The notes under the pieces: generated by a model
Seen by the model: the letters and a program-made list of their open reading frames with translations, nothing else
Database searches by the model: none
Told to the model about the DNA's origin: nothing
Assembly (NCBI GenBank): GCA_026391595.1
Contig: JAPLDY010000071.1
Span: 1-39,056, forward strand
Length of the DNA: 39,056 nucleotides
Direction of reading: 5' to 3'
DNA from: Bacteroidia bacterium
Lineage (GTDB): Bacteria; Bacteroidota; Bacteroidia; Bacteroidales; VadinHA17
Translations under genes and position numbers: made by a program
Shown: positions 8,236 to 15,749 of the stretch, piece by piece
Position numbering within the stretch: the first letter of the stretch is position 1
Layout of the letters: each line of letters starts with the position of its first letter

Positions 8236-8243
8236 TATTTTTG
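8236..8243 (+). promoter_or_regulatory. Candidate -7 promoter element of queA
   Basis: TATTTTTG matches TAnnTTTG and lies 98 bases before the queA ATG, divergent from the rnpB promoter 40 bases away. If used, transcription would start near 8250, at the left edge of the 7-mer array. The -33 region is weak. Confidence 0.5.
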
Positions 8244-8251
8244 CATAAATA

Positions 8252-8328
8252 AGGCGTCAAGCATCAGGCGTCAGGCATCAGGCTTGAGGCGTGAGGCGTC
8301 AGGCGTCAGGATTGAGGCGTTAGGCGGC
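8252..8328 (+). repeat. Eleven-copy 7-mer tandem array, consensus AGGCGTC
   Basis: 77 bases divide exactly into eleven heptamers with no slip of register: AGGCGTC, AAGCATC, AGGCGTC, AGGCATC, AGGCTTG, AGGCGTG, AGGCGTC, AGGCGTC, AGGATTG, AGGCGTT, AGGCGGC. Four copies are identical to the consensus. It lies between a good -7 element and the queA start codon, so it is probably transcribed as the queA 5' leader. It does not encode protein in frame with queA. Confidence 0.85.
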
Positions 8329-8341
8329 AGATAAAAGGAAG

Positions 8342-9556
8342 ATGACAAGATTACCAAAGATAGATATTAAGGATTATAATTATGATCTGCCTGAGGAAAG
8401 GATAGCACAATATCCTGTTCAGGAGAGGGACAGATCAAAGCTGCTTCTGTATAATAAAGGCAGCATCTCAGCAGATACCTTCACGAACATTGCAAATCAT
8501 CTTCCGTCAGACTCGCTGCTGGTATTCAATAATACGAAAGTCATAAGAGCAAGGCTGCTTTTCAAAAAATTGACAGGAGCTGCTATTGAGATATTATGCC
8601 TCGAACCACTTCTCCCTGCTGATTATGAACAGTCATTCAGCTCAGTAAATCCGGTTGAATGGAAATGCATAATAGGAAACCTGAAAAAATGGAAGAGTGG
8701 TTCGCTTACATCCGGATTTTTATTCAACGGGAAATTGCATGAACTAAAAGCCGAAAAAGTAAAGTCTGAAGGTGAAGCATGGAGGATAAGGTTTTCGTGG
8801 GAGAATGAAGGGATAGCCTTCAGTGAAGTTACCGAGGCGGCAGGCCATATTCCTCTCCCACCATATGTAAAAAGAGAAGATGAAGCAGGTGACAATATAA
8901 GATATCAGACTGTATACTCCAGGATCAGAGGATCAGTTGCCGCTCCCACTGCCGGACTGCATTTTACCAATGATGTTCTTACATCTATTAATAATAAAGG
9001 TATCAAAACCGTCGAACTTACACTCCATATAGGGGCAGGTACCTTCAAACCGGTTAAGACGAATGATATCTCAAAGCACGAAATGCACTGCGAGCACTTC
9101 TTCGTGACAAGTGAGCTGGTTGAAACATTATTGTCGTTCAGGGGAAGAACTATTGCTATTGGCACTACAAGCGTCAGAACACTCGAAAGTCTATATTGGC
9201 TGGGAGTCAGGCTAATTAATAATCCTGACGGATGTTCAGAGCTTAATGTGGGACAGTGGGATCCGTACTACGAGAAAAATGATATCCCTCTTCAGGATTC
9301 TTTTGAAGCATTATTGAAATGCACAAAAAAAAGAGGAACCGGATTTATTCATGGTTCAACTACTCTCATGATCGTTCCCGGCTACAGGTTCAGGGTCATC
9401 AGCGGAATGGTTACCAACTTTCATCAGCCCGGAAGCTCTCTCCTGCTAATGGTTTCTGCCTTTACCGGCGATGACTGGAAAAAGATCTACTGCCATGCTC
9501 TGACTAACGGGTTCAGGTTCCTCAGCTTTGGTGACACTTCCCTTCTTATAAGATAG
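8342..9556 (+). CDS. queA: tRNA preQ1(34) S-adenosylmethionine ribosyltransferase-isomerase
   Basis: Transfers and isomerises the ribosyl group of S-adenosylmethionine onto preQ1 at tRNA position 34, giving epoxyqueuosine. Signatures: YDLPEERIAQYPVQERDRSKLL split over the N-terminus (residues 14-35), FNNTKVIRARL, GHIPLPPYVKREDE, SVAAPTAGLHFT, LHIGAGTFKPV, GTTSVRTLES and the closing TNFHQPGSSLLLMVSAF. E. coli QueA has 356 aa; this one has 404, longer than the enterobacterial enzyme, with extra residues before the GHIPLPPY motif and around residues 290-330. The ATG at 8342 directly precedes the conserved N-terminus. No other queuosine gene is in the window. The neighbour rnpB also acts on tRNA, but it is divergently transcribed. 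Confidence 0.95.
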   Translation: MTRLPKIDIKDYNYDLPEERIAQYPVQERDRSKLLLYNKGSISADTFTNIANHLPSDSLLVFNNTKVIRARLLFKKLTGAAIEILCLEPLLPADYEQSFSSVNPVEWKCIIGNLKKWKSGSLTSGFLFNGKLHELKAEKVKSEGEAWRIRFSWENEGIAFSEVTEAAGHIPLPPYVKREDEAGDNIRYQTVYSRIRGSVAAPTAGLHFTNDVLTSINNKGIKTVELTLHIGAGTFKPVKTNDISKHEMHCEHFFVTSELVETLLSFRGRTIAIGTTSVRTLESLYWLGVRLINNPDGCSELNVGQWDPYYEKNDIPLQDSFEALLKCTKKRGTGFIHGSTTLMIVPGYRFRVISGMVTNFHQPGSSLLLMVSAFTGDDWKKIYCHALTNGFRFLSFGDTSLLIR

Positions 9557-9604
9557 CTTTCAACAGATAATTGTTCCTCTGTTCAATTAAGTCGTATACT
9601 ACTT

Positions 9605-9635
9605 TTTGAAATTAGTGTGATTTTTACTTTATTTG
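9605..9635 (+). promoter_or_regulatory. Candidate promoter of the small-membrane-protein/PstS-like/TPR unit
   Basis: TTTG at 9605-9608 is followed after 19 bases by TTTATTTG at 9628-9635, seven of eight matches to TAnnTTTG. The spacing is as expected for the Bacteroidota primary sigma factor. The next ATG is 20 bases downstream. Confidence 0.5.
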
Positions 9636-9654
9636 TCACCAAACTTTTCATGCA

Positions 9655-9891
9655 ATGAACAGCCAGAAATTATTACAGCAATTCCATGCCATGTTCGGGG
9701 TTTTTATGGTAATGTTTTTCCTGGGCTTCGGTACTTTTTTCCTTTTTTTTGCTGACAGGTGGTTCGCTATTGACAAGGCTATGCGCGTAATAATGGGATC
9801 AACTTTTCTGTTTTATGGGGTTTACAGGGCATTTGTTGCCTATAAACAGATTCGTGAAGCTTTTTTTACCAGGGACGATGATGAAGAATAG
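9655..9891 (+). CDS. Small two-helix membrane protein of unknown function
   Basis: 78 aa with two hydrophobic segments, about residues 13-31 (MFGVFMVMFFLGFGTFFLFF) and 45-62 (IMGSTFLFYGVYRAFVAY), joined by a short loop ADRWFAIDKAMR, and a charged acidic end TRDDDEE. I know of no function. It is the first gene of the cluster that continues with a PstS-like lipoprotein, a TPR protein and exbB-exbD-exbD-tonB. From memory, small membrane proteins accompany this cluster in other Bacteroidota, which would suggest an accessory role in the TonB complex. It has a candidate promoter directly upstream, and its codon use resembles its neighbours. Confidence 0.75.
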   Translation: MNSQKLLQQFHAMFGVFMVMFFLGFGTFFLFFADRWFAIDKAMRVIMGSTFLFYGVYRAFVAYKQIREAFFTRDDDEE

Positions 9892-10004
9892 TACAATTCC
9901 GGTTTTGTACCTTTCTTAATAAATAAACAGCATCAGCGGATGCCTTGGCATGCACTTTGCAGTGATAATTATTGAAATAAATTCAATAATAAAAACTTAA
10001 AACT

Positions 10005-11039
10005 ATGAATATAGTTATATTTACCAAAAAATTGATTATTATTGCATTCCGTAATATTAATTCCGCCTTCACAGGTAAAGTGATCAGAACAATAAATTGT
10101 CGCACCAGATCAGGATTGCATTTATTAGCAATTGCAATGGTTGTCTTTTTTGGTTCTTGCCAAAGTAAGCCGAAGCTCCCTGCCGAATCACCGACCAGGG
10201 GGGATATAAGAATAATTTCTGATGAATCTTTTCAGCCGGTTATAGACTCAGAGATCAATACATTTATTCAGCTATATACGAATGCAAAAGTCAAAGCATC
10301 CTATAAACCTGAGGTTGATGTGATAAATGATTTCATGAATGACTCAGTGAAGGTGATCGTGACAAGCAGGAAACTCACTGAGGATCAGATACAGTATCTC
10401 AGGGACACACAGATCATTGCCAGGACAACTACTTATGCATATGATGCGCTGGCTTTAATTACAAGCAAGCAGAATAAGGACACCATTCTTAAATATAAAG
10501 CTGTCAGGGATATTTTCCTTGGGCAGGCTTCCACCTGGCATGATATAAATCCCAAATCAAAGCTCGGGGAAATTAAAGTCGTCTTCGATAACAATAAGTC
10601 AGGCAATATCAGGTATTTCAAAGAGCTCTTTGAAATTAAAACCGGATTACCATATAATTTTTATTCTGTCAACAGTAATGCTGAAGTAGTTGATTTCGTC
10701 TCGAGGAATCCTGGAGCGCTTGGCATTATCAGTGTTAACTGGATCAGCGACAAGGATGATTCTCTGAGCATGAGTTTCCTGAAAAAGATAAATGTGGTGG
10801 GAGTATCACAACAGCTTATGGATGACGGATCTTACTACAGGCCGCAGCAGGGATTCATTTACACCAAAGAATATCCCTTTACTAGGGAAGTGTACCTTAT
10901 CTCGAGAGAGACATTCAAGGGACTTGGATCGGGTTTTATACAGTGGTGCACAGGTGAACAGGGACAGAGGATTGTAAAATTGTCGGGATTGGTTCCTGCG
11001 ACTATGCCGGTAAGAATAGTGCAGTTGAAAACGGAATAA
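10005..11039 (+). CDS. PstS-like phosphate-type substrate-binding lipoprotein
   Basis: Resembles the periplasmic phosphate-binding protein PstS: RGDIRIISDESFQPVIDSEI, VTSRKLTEDQIQYL, AYDALALITSK, VRDIFLGQASTWHDINP, FDNNKSGNIRYF and a closing GFIQWCTGEQGQRIVKLSGLVPAT are typical of the family. A lipobox (VVFFGSC) puts the acylated cysteine at residue 52, too far from the ATG for a normal signal. A GTG at 10080 would give a 26-residue signal (VIRTINCRTRSGLHLLAIAM...) and is perhaps the true start. No pstC, pstA, pstB or phoU is nearby. Next to exbB-exbD-tonB its job may be envelope binding or sensing rather than ABC import. The ligand is unknown. Confidence 0.8.
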   Translation: MNIVIFTKKLIIIAFRNINSAFTGKVIRTINCRTRSGLHLLAIAMVVFFGSCQSKPKLPAESPTRGDIRIISDESFQPVIDSEINTFIQLYTNAKVKASYKPEVDVINDFMNDSVKVIVTSRKLTEDQIQYLRDTQIIARTTTYAYDALALITSKQNKDTILKYKAVRDIFLGQASTWHDINPKSKLGEIKVVFDNNKSGNIRYFKELFEIKTGLPYNFYSVNSNAEVVDFVSRNPGALGIISVNWISDKDDSLSMSFLKKINVVGVSQQLMDDGSYYRPQQGFIYTKEYPFTREVYLISRETFKGLGSGFIQWCTGEQGQRIVKLSGLVPATMPVRIVQLKTE

Positions 11040-11128
11040 GATAAAAGATAATAAACAAAAGATCAAAGATAAAGTGCAGGACGAAAAGTAAAATTTAGTA
11101 ATATTGACACCAAAATAAAAGTTTAACT

Positions 11129-13372
11129 ATGAAACGTGTATTATTCAAAAAGGGGTTAATCCTAACAGCAGCAATTGCCGGGCTTATGAGCAGCAATATT
11201 TTCGGACAGGATATTGCCTCTGCTCTCCTTCTTACTAAGAGTGAACAGTATGACAAAGCTGGTGCAATGCTTAACCAGCTGATCCAGAAGGAACCAGCCA
11301 ATAGTAAAAATTATTTTTATCTGGGAGAGAATATGCTTCTTGATTATTATTCAGATACTATATCCAATTCGCTTCCTATTGCAACTAAAGCAGCCAGAGA
11401 AATTTTCCAGAAAGGTGTCAGTGCTAATGCCGGAGATCCGCTCAATTACGTCGGTCTTGCAAAAGTAGCCAATATGCTTGGTGATAATAAGACAGCAACG
11501 GAGATGAGGACAAAGGCAAGAAGCTTGCTTCTTCCTTACAAAAACATAAAGAAGATCGTTCCTCCTGCCAAAGATTATGCATTTGCACTTGCAAAAATTG
11601 CAGAGTCGTATATAAATAATGGCGAGGTTGACACAGCGGCTGCACTTCCATTAATAAGGCAGGCTGTAATAATTGATTCAAAGAACCCCGAGATCTACCT
11701 GATCGCAGGTGATATATACATCATGGCCATTGATGGTTCAAATGCAATAAAGAATTACAACCTCGCACAATACGCTGATCCCAAGTCACCTACTGCGAAT
11801 ATGAAGATCGGAAATATATATGTAAGAGGGAAAAATCTTCAGGTTGCAATTCCGTATTTTGAGGAAGCAATCGCTCTTGATGCCAACTATGCACCGGCAT
11901 ACCGCGAACTTGGACAGCTTTACTGGATGGCCCAGAGACTTGAACAATCAAAAACAAATTTTAAAAAATATCTCGAGCTGACAGCAGGCAACATTCCTGC
12001 AAAAACGAGATACGTGAACTCTCTGTTCTATGCAGGTGATTATGAAGAGGTTATCAAGAACGTGGAGGAGATACTTGCAGTAGACGATTCAAGGGCTTAT
12101 ATGAACCGTCTGGCAGGCTACTCCTACTGCGATAAGAAAAATCCGGATTACAAAAAGGCTCTGGAATATATGGACAAACTTTTTGAAAAGGTTCCGGAGG
12201 ACAGAATTCTTCCAAAAGACCACCATTATGTTGCAAGGATCATTATGAAGAAGAACCTGGACCTGCCCAAGATGACGGAGGAGCTTGGAAATCTTGAACA
12301 GCAGCTCCAGAAAAGCAAATCGAAATATAATTCGGCAACTGCAGCTGATAAGACCAAACTTAAACCTGCACTTGACGAGCTTACTTCAAAATACGATAAT
12401 CTCAAATCAAATGTCGCAGCTTCTGAGAAAGAGCTTGACAGAGGATTCCGTGAATATGCAAAAGTAATTGAACTTAAACCTCAGGACAATGCCCTAAGGA
12501 ATGAGCTTGCTCAAAACTATTACTCATTCAAGAAGTATGATGATGCAGCAAAGACCTGGGGAAAGATAATAGATCCTGCAAAAGATGATATTCCTGCATA
12601 CATGAAGGTTGGAAGAGCATATAACAATGGGAACAACCTGAAATCCGCAGATTCAGTATTCAATATAGTTATCAGGAAGAATCCTGAGTACCTCGATGCT
12701 TATGTGTGGAGTGCCCGTACATATTCAAAGATGGATCCTGATTACAAGACAGGTGTTGCAAAACCTAAGTTTGAAAAGGTCATTTCCGTAGCCGCTAAAG
12801 ACTCTTTAAAGAACAACTCTGAGATGATGGAAGCATTTGGGTACCTTGGCTGGTACTACTCCGAGAAGGGTAATTACAGCGCTTCAAGATCATATTACAA
12901 CAGGATGATAAACCTTGATCCGAGAAACAAGGATAACAAGATAAAGGGGTATAACGGGCTTGGGCAGCTGGAATCATATAAAGTTGTTCTTGAAGACAAG
13001 ACAATTGAAGGAAAGCTTGCCATCCTTGGAAGAGCCCTTGAGGCTTATGATAAGATCCTTGCTCTTGAACCCAATAACGCTCAGGCAAAAGCCAGCAGGA
13101 GTTGGGTGCAGGAATATATTGCAAAGGTTAAGACGGGCATAAATCCGAATGAGATCAAGGGAACTGTAAAAAATGCTGCCGGCCAGCCGATAGCTTTTGC
13201 CTCGGTAAAAATCAAGGATACTGCTGCAGAAACCTTCACTAATGCCAAGGGAGAGTACAAATTCGAAATCTCGCAGTCTTCTGAAATACTGGTAATCAGC
13301 GCAAAGGGATATGCTTCAAAGGAGATACCCGTTACGAAGTCGAGGATTTATAATGTAGTACTCGAAAAATAA
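11129..13372 (+). CDS. Secreted TPR protein with C-terminal CarboxypepD_reg-like domain
   Basis: 747 aa. Residues 1-27 (MKRVLFKKGLILTAAIAGLM ... FGQD) are a signal peptide. Residues ~30-660 consist of tetratricopeptide repeats, for example AGAMLNQLIQKEPANSKNYF, AIPYFEEAIALDANYAPAYR and AYDKILALEPNNAQAKAS, interrupted by a likely coiled coil around 385-435 (LGNLEQQLQKSKSKY ... VAASEKELDRG). The last ~75 residues (NEIKGTVKNAAGQPIAFASV to YNVVLEK) form a carboxypeptidase-regulatory-like beta domain, the type also found at the N-terminus of SusC-class TonB-dependent transporters. The protein therefore probably works as a periplasmic or outer-membrane scaffold next to the TonB machinery; this is inference. 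A 189-base gap with a new promoter separates it from exbB. Confidence 0.85.
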   Translation: MKRVLFKKGLILTAAIAGLMSSNIFGQDIASALLLTKSEQYDKAGAMLNQLIQKEPANSKNYFYLGENMLLDYYSDTISNSLPIATKAAREIFQKGVSANAGDPLNYVGLAKVANMLGDNKTATEMRTKARSLLLPYKNIKKIVPPAKDYAFALAKIAESYINNGEVDTAAALPLIRQAVIIDSKNPEIYLIAGDIYIMAIDGSNAIKNYNLAQYADPKSPTANMKIGNIYVRGKNLQVAIPYFEEAIALDANYAPAYRELGQLYWMAQRLEQSKTNFKKYLELTAGNIPAKTRYVNSLFYAGDYEEVIKNVEEILAVDDSRAYMNRLAGYSYCDKKNPDYKKALEYMDKLFEKVPEDRILPKDHHYVARIIMKKNLDLPKMTEELGNLEQQLQKSKSKYNSATAADKTKLKPALDELTSKYDNLKSNVAASEKELDRGFREYAKVIELKPQDNALRNELAQNYYSFKKYDDAAKTWGKIIDPAKDDIPAYMKVGRAYNNGNNLKSADSVFNIVIRKNPEYLDAYVWSARTYSKMDPDYKTGVAKPKFEKVISVAAKDSLKNNSEMMEAFGYLGWYYSEKGNYSASRSYYNRMINLDPRNKDNKIKGYNGLGQLESYKVVLEDKTIEGKLAILGRALEAYDKILALEPNNAQAKASRSWVQEYIAKVKTGINPNEIKGTVKNAAGQPIAFASVKIKDTAAETFTNAKGEYKFEISQSSEILVISAKGYASKEIPVTKSRIYNVVLEK

Positions 13373-13492
13373 TTGCATAAAATGCCAGCTGAATATTGAA
13401 TTTCAGGATAGGGGTTCCGATGTTATAAAGGTCTTTCATATTGAGGTTTTAAAACCGGAATGATTAAAAGATCAACAAAATTTTAACCAATG

Positions 13493-13523
13493 TTGGAAAA
13501 AAACATTTGAAACTATATATTTG
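13493..13523 (+). promoter_or_regulatory. Promoter of exbB-exbD-exbD-tonB
   Basis: TTG at 13493-13495 is followed after 20 bases by TATATTTG at 13516-13523, a perfect -7 element. The exbB ATG is 38 bases downstream. This is the best complete promoter in the window and suggests that exbB to tonB can be transcribed separately from the three upstream genes. Confidence 0.7.
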
Positions 13524-13561
13524 CGAATTGTAAAATCTTAAACCTAAACAAATCGATAAAA

Positions 13562-14380
13562 ATGAGTAAACAAGGAAGTTCGTTCAAAGATGCAATGTCA
13601 AACATATTTGCATTTGGTGCTATTTTAATAGCATTTGTGGTATCCAAATTATTGTTCGACAATATAATGGGTAATCCAATTCACTTCGAAGGAGGTAATA
13701 ATGAAGGACAAGCACTTCAGGGAGACTACCTGGGTATCATATACAGGGGTGGTTTCATTGTTCCAATTCTTATGACCTGCGTTCTTTCTCTTTTCGTTTT
13801 CATTATTGAAAGAGCTATTACTCTCACCAGGGCTAAAGGAAAAGGAAGGATCAATTCATTTGTTCACAAGCTTCAGGGTCTTCTCAATGAAGATAAAATT
13901 GAAGAAGCAATTGAGGCATGCGACAAGCAGAGAGGTTCACTCGCAAATGTTATGAGAGCTGGTCTGATAAGGTATCGCGACCTTCAGAAAGATAAAGAGC
14001 TTGAGAAAGACCAGAAGATCCTTTCTATCCAGAAATCATTCGAAGAAGCTACAGCTCTTGAGCTGCCGATGCTTTCAAAGAACATGGTTATTTTCTCAAC
14101 CCTTGCATCAATATCAGTGCTTATCGGTCTTATCGGAACAGTTCTTGGTATGATCCGTGCATTCGGTGCTCTTGCACAATCAGGCGCTCCTGACGCTCTT
14201 GCTCTTGCAGAAGGTATTTCAGAAGCTCTTGTTAATACAGCATTCGGTATAACTGGATCTACACTTTCAATTATAGCATTCAACTTTTTTTCATCAATGA
14301 TTGACTCATACACATTTAAGATTGATGAATCAGGGTTCAGCCTGACACAGAGTTTTGCTGCGTCGCTGAAGAAAGAATAA
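13562..14380 (+). CDS. exbB: ExbB/TolQ-family proton channel subunit
   Basis: Inner-membrane MotA/TolQ/ExbB channel protein that, with ExbD, couples proton flow to TonB movement. 272 aa with four hydrophobic segments: about 15-33, 61-83, 174-197 and 220-246. The last two carry the family core, IGLIGTVLGMIRAFGAL and ISEALVNTAFGITGST, whose polar Thr residues line the proton path. The first segment, and the linker GNPIHFEGGNNEGQ after it, come ahead of the standard three-helix topology of E. coli ExbB. The cytoplasmic loop (~90-170) is long and charged. It begins the exbB-exbD-exbD-tonB unit behind a good promoter. TolQ is the alternative name, but a TonB gene in the same operon favours ExbB. 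Confidence 0.92.
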   Translation: MSKQGSSFKDAMSNIFAFGAILIAFVVSKLLFDNIMGNPIHFEGGNNEGQALQGDYLGIIYRGGFIVPILMTCVLSLFVFIIERAITLTRAKGKGRINSFVHKLQGLLNEDKIEEAIEACDKQRGSLANVMRAGLIRYRDLQKDKELEKDQKILSIQKSFEEATALELPMLSKNMVIFSTLASISVLIGLIGTVLGMIRAFGALAQSGAPDALALAEGISEALVNTAFGITGSTLSIIAFNFFSSMIDSYTFKIDESGFSLTQSFAASLKKE

Positions 14381-14424
14381 TTTAAATTTATCTTTTGGTC
14401 TAATCATCTAACTGAAAAAAACTA

Positions 14425-15063
14425 ATGCCAAAGATTAAATTACCAACAAAGTCGCCAAGAATCGACATGACGCCGATGGTCGACACATTTTGCGTGATCC
14501 TGACATTCCTGATGCTGACCGCAACAATGAGACAGACCGAACCGGCCAATGTTGATACGCCTTTCTCAATATCAGAAAAACCTACTCCTGATTTTAATAC
14601 CATTACTTTTCTTGTTTCTGCTGACGAAAAGGTTTTCATTAATATGGATAATGGACCTGACACAGCATGGAAATTCAGACCCAAAATCCTTACTGAGATG
14701 GGGAAAAGGTACGGTATCGAGTTTACTGAAGCAGAATTGAGGGAATTTGAGAAATATCCGTCATCCATGGGTGTTCCCATTATGAAGATGAAGGAGTTTC
14801 TTGCAGGAAAGAATATTAAGGACAGAAATCCTTTCCAGGTTGGCATTCCAACGGATTCCCTTGATAATCAACTTGCAATGTGGATACTCTGCGCACGTCA
14901 GGTAAATCCGAACATAAATGCCTGTATAAAAGGTGATGCTAACGCCCCTTTCCCGGCAGTTAAGAAAGTACTGGATAATCTTCAGGATAAGAAAGTCAAC
15001 AAGTTTATGCTGATTACGAGCCTTGAAGCTATTAAGATTAACATAGACGAAATACAACAGTGA
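14425..15063 (+). CDS. exbD: ExbD-family biopolymer transport protein (first copy)
   Basis: 212 aa, one transmembrane segment near residues 18-36. The signature PRIDMTPMVDTFCVILTFLM includes D20, the aspartate protonated during ExbB/ExbD function. The periplasmic part is longer than that of E. coli ExbD (141 aa): it has an insert around 60-140 (VSADEKVFINMDNGPD ... IKDRNPFQVGIPTDS) before the usual closing fold PNINACIKGDANAPFPAVKKVLDNLQD. It is encoded 44 bases after exbB and ends 1 base before the second exbD, so the two are probably translationally coupled. Its sequence differs clearly from the second copy outside the transmembrane core. Confidence 0.92.
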   Translation: MPKIKLPTKSPRIDMTPMVDTFCVILTFLMLTATMRQTEPANVDTPFSISEKPTPDFNTITFLVSADEKVFINMDNGPDTAWKFRPKILTEMGKRYGIEFTEAELREFEKYPSSMGVPIMKMKEFLAGKNIKDRNPFQVGIPTDSLDNQLAMWILCARQVNPNINACIKGDANAPFPAVKKVLDNLQDKKVNKFMLITSLEAIKINIDEIQQ

Positions 15064-15064
15064 T

Positions 15065-15730
15065 ATGGCAGAGATAATTCAAGAGGAAAAGGCAAAAGGC
15101 GGGAAGAAGAAAGCTAAGAAACACGCACCGCATATCGATATGACACCGATGGTTGACCTTATGTGTCTGCTGATCACATTCTTTATGCTGACCACTGCTT
15201 TCGCTAAAGCCAAGGTTATGGAGATTGTTCTTCCTGAGAAGATCGATGATCCGAATCAACGGCAGCCTGCGGTCGCAAAAAGTCGTACTGTAAATATCAT
15301 CCTGGGTCCTGATGACAGAATTTTCTGGTATCCGGGCTCAGTTGAGCCAGCGGAATATAATAGTAACATCTTTCCTCCTCTAGCAGAGCTTGACTACAGC
15401 GACAAGGGCATTCGCCAGTTGTTGCTTGACAAAAACAGGACTCTTGCAAGGAAGATTGCCGATTTAAATGATAAGGTGATCAAAGGAGAGCTGGTTCTTA
15501 CGCAGGATTCTTTAGCAGGTTCGATCAGAAAACTGAAGACCGATGATGATACTGGTCCTATTGTGCTTATAAAAGCTTATAAAAAAGCTAGTTACGGTAA
15601 CTTTGTGGATATCATGGATGAAATGAATATCTGCGGAATAGCCCGTTATAATTTTGTTGACATAGCATGGTATGAAGATAAAATGGTGGAATTAGCCGTT
15701 GGCAATGCGCCTGCAACTTCGACCAATTAA
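15065..15730 (+). CDS. exbD: ExbD-family biopolymer transport protein (second copy)
   Basis: 221 aa with a basic N-terminus rich in lysine (KAKGGKKKAKKHAPH) and one transmembrane segment carrying the core HIDMTPMVDLMCLLITFFML; D31 is the functional aspartate. The periplasmic domain is long and includes a charged helical stretch (~115-160, IRQLLLDKNRTLARKIADLN) before the typical KAYKKASYGNFVDIMDEMNI. It starts 1 base after the stop of the first exbD. Two unlike ExbD proteins behind one ExbB suggest a mixed ExbD dimer in the pore, or two alternative complexes; the sequence alone cannot decide. Confidence 0.92.
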   Translation: MAEIIQEEKAKGGKKKAKKHAPHIDMTPMVDLMCLLITFFMLTTAFAKAKVMEIVLPEKIDDPNQRQPAVAKSRTVNIILGPDDRIFWYPGSVEPAEYNSNIFPPLAELDYSDKGIRQLLLDKNRTLARKIADLNDKVIKGELVLTQDSLAGSIRKLKTDDDTGPIVLIKAYKKASYGNFVDIMDEMNICGIARYNFVDIAWYEDKMVELAVGNAPATSTN

Positions 15731-15749
15731 CTATTAAACCCAAATTAAG

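Noticed and set aside
7825-8264. Small open frames over 7825-8046 (plus) and 8073-8264 (minus)
   Set aside because: They overlap RNase P RNA, whose conserved core explains the sequence.
8252-8328. CRISPR array
   Set aside because: The units are 7 bases and directly adjacent, with no spacers and no cas genes in the window.
10005-11039. Part of a phosphate ABC transporter operon
   Set aside because: Only the PstS-like binding protein is present; no permease, ATPase or PhoU gene lies on either side.
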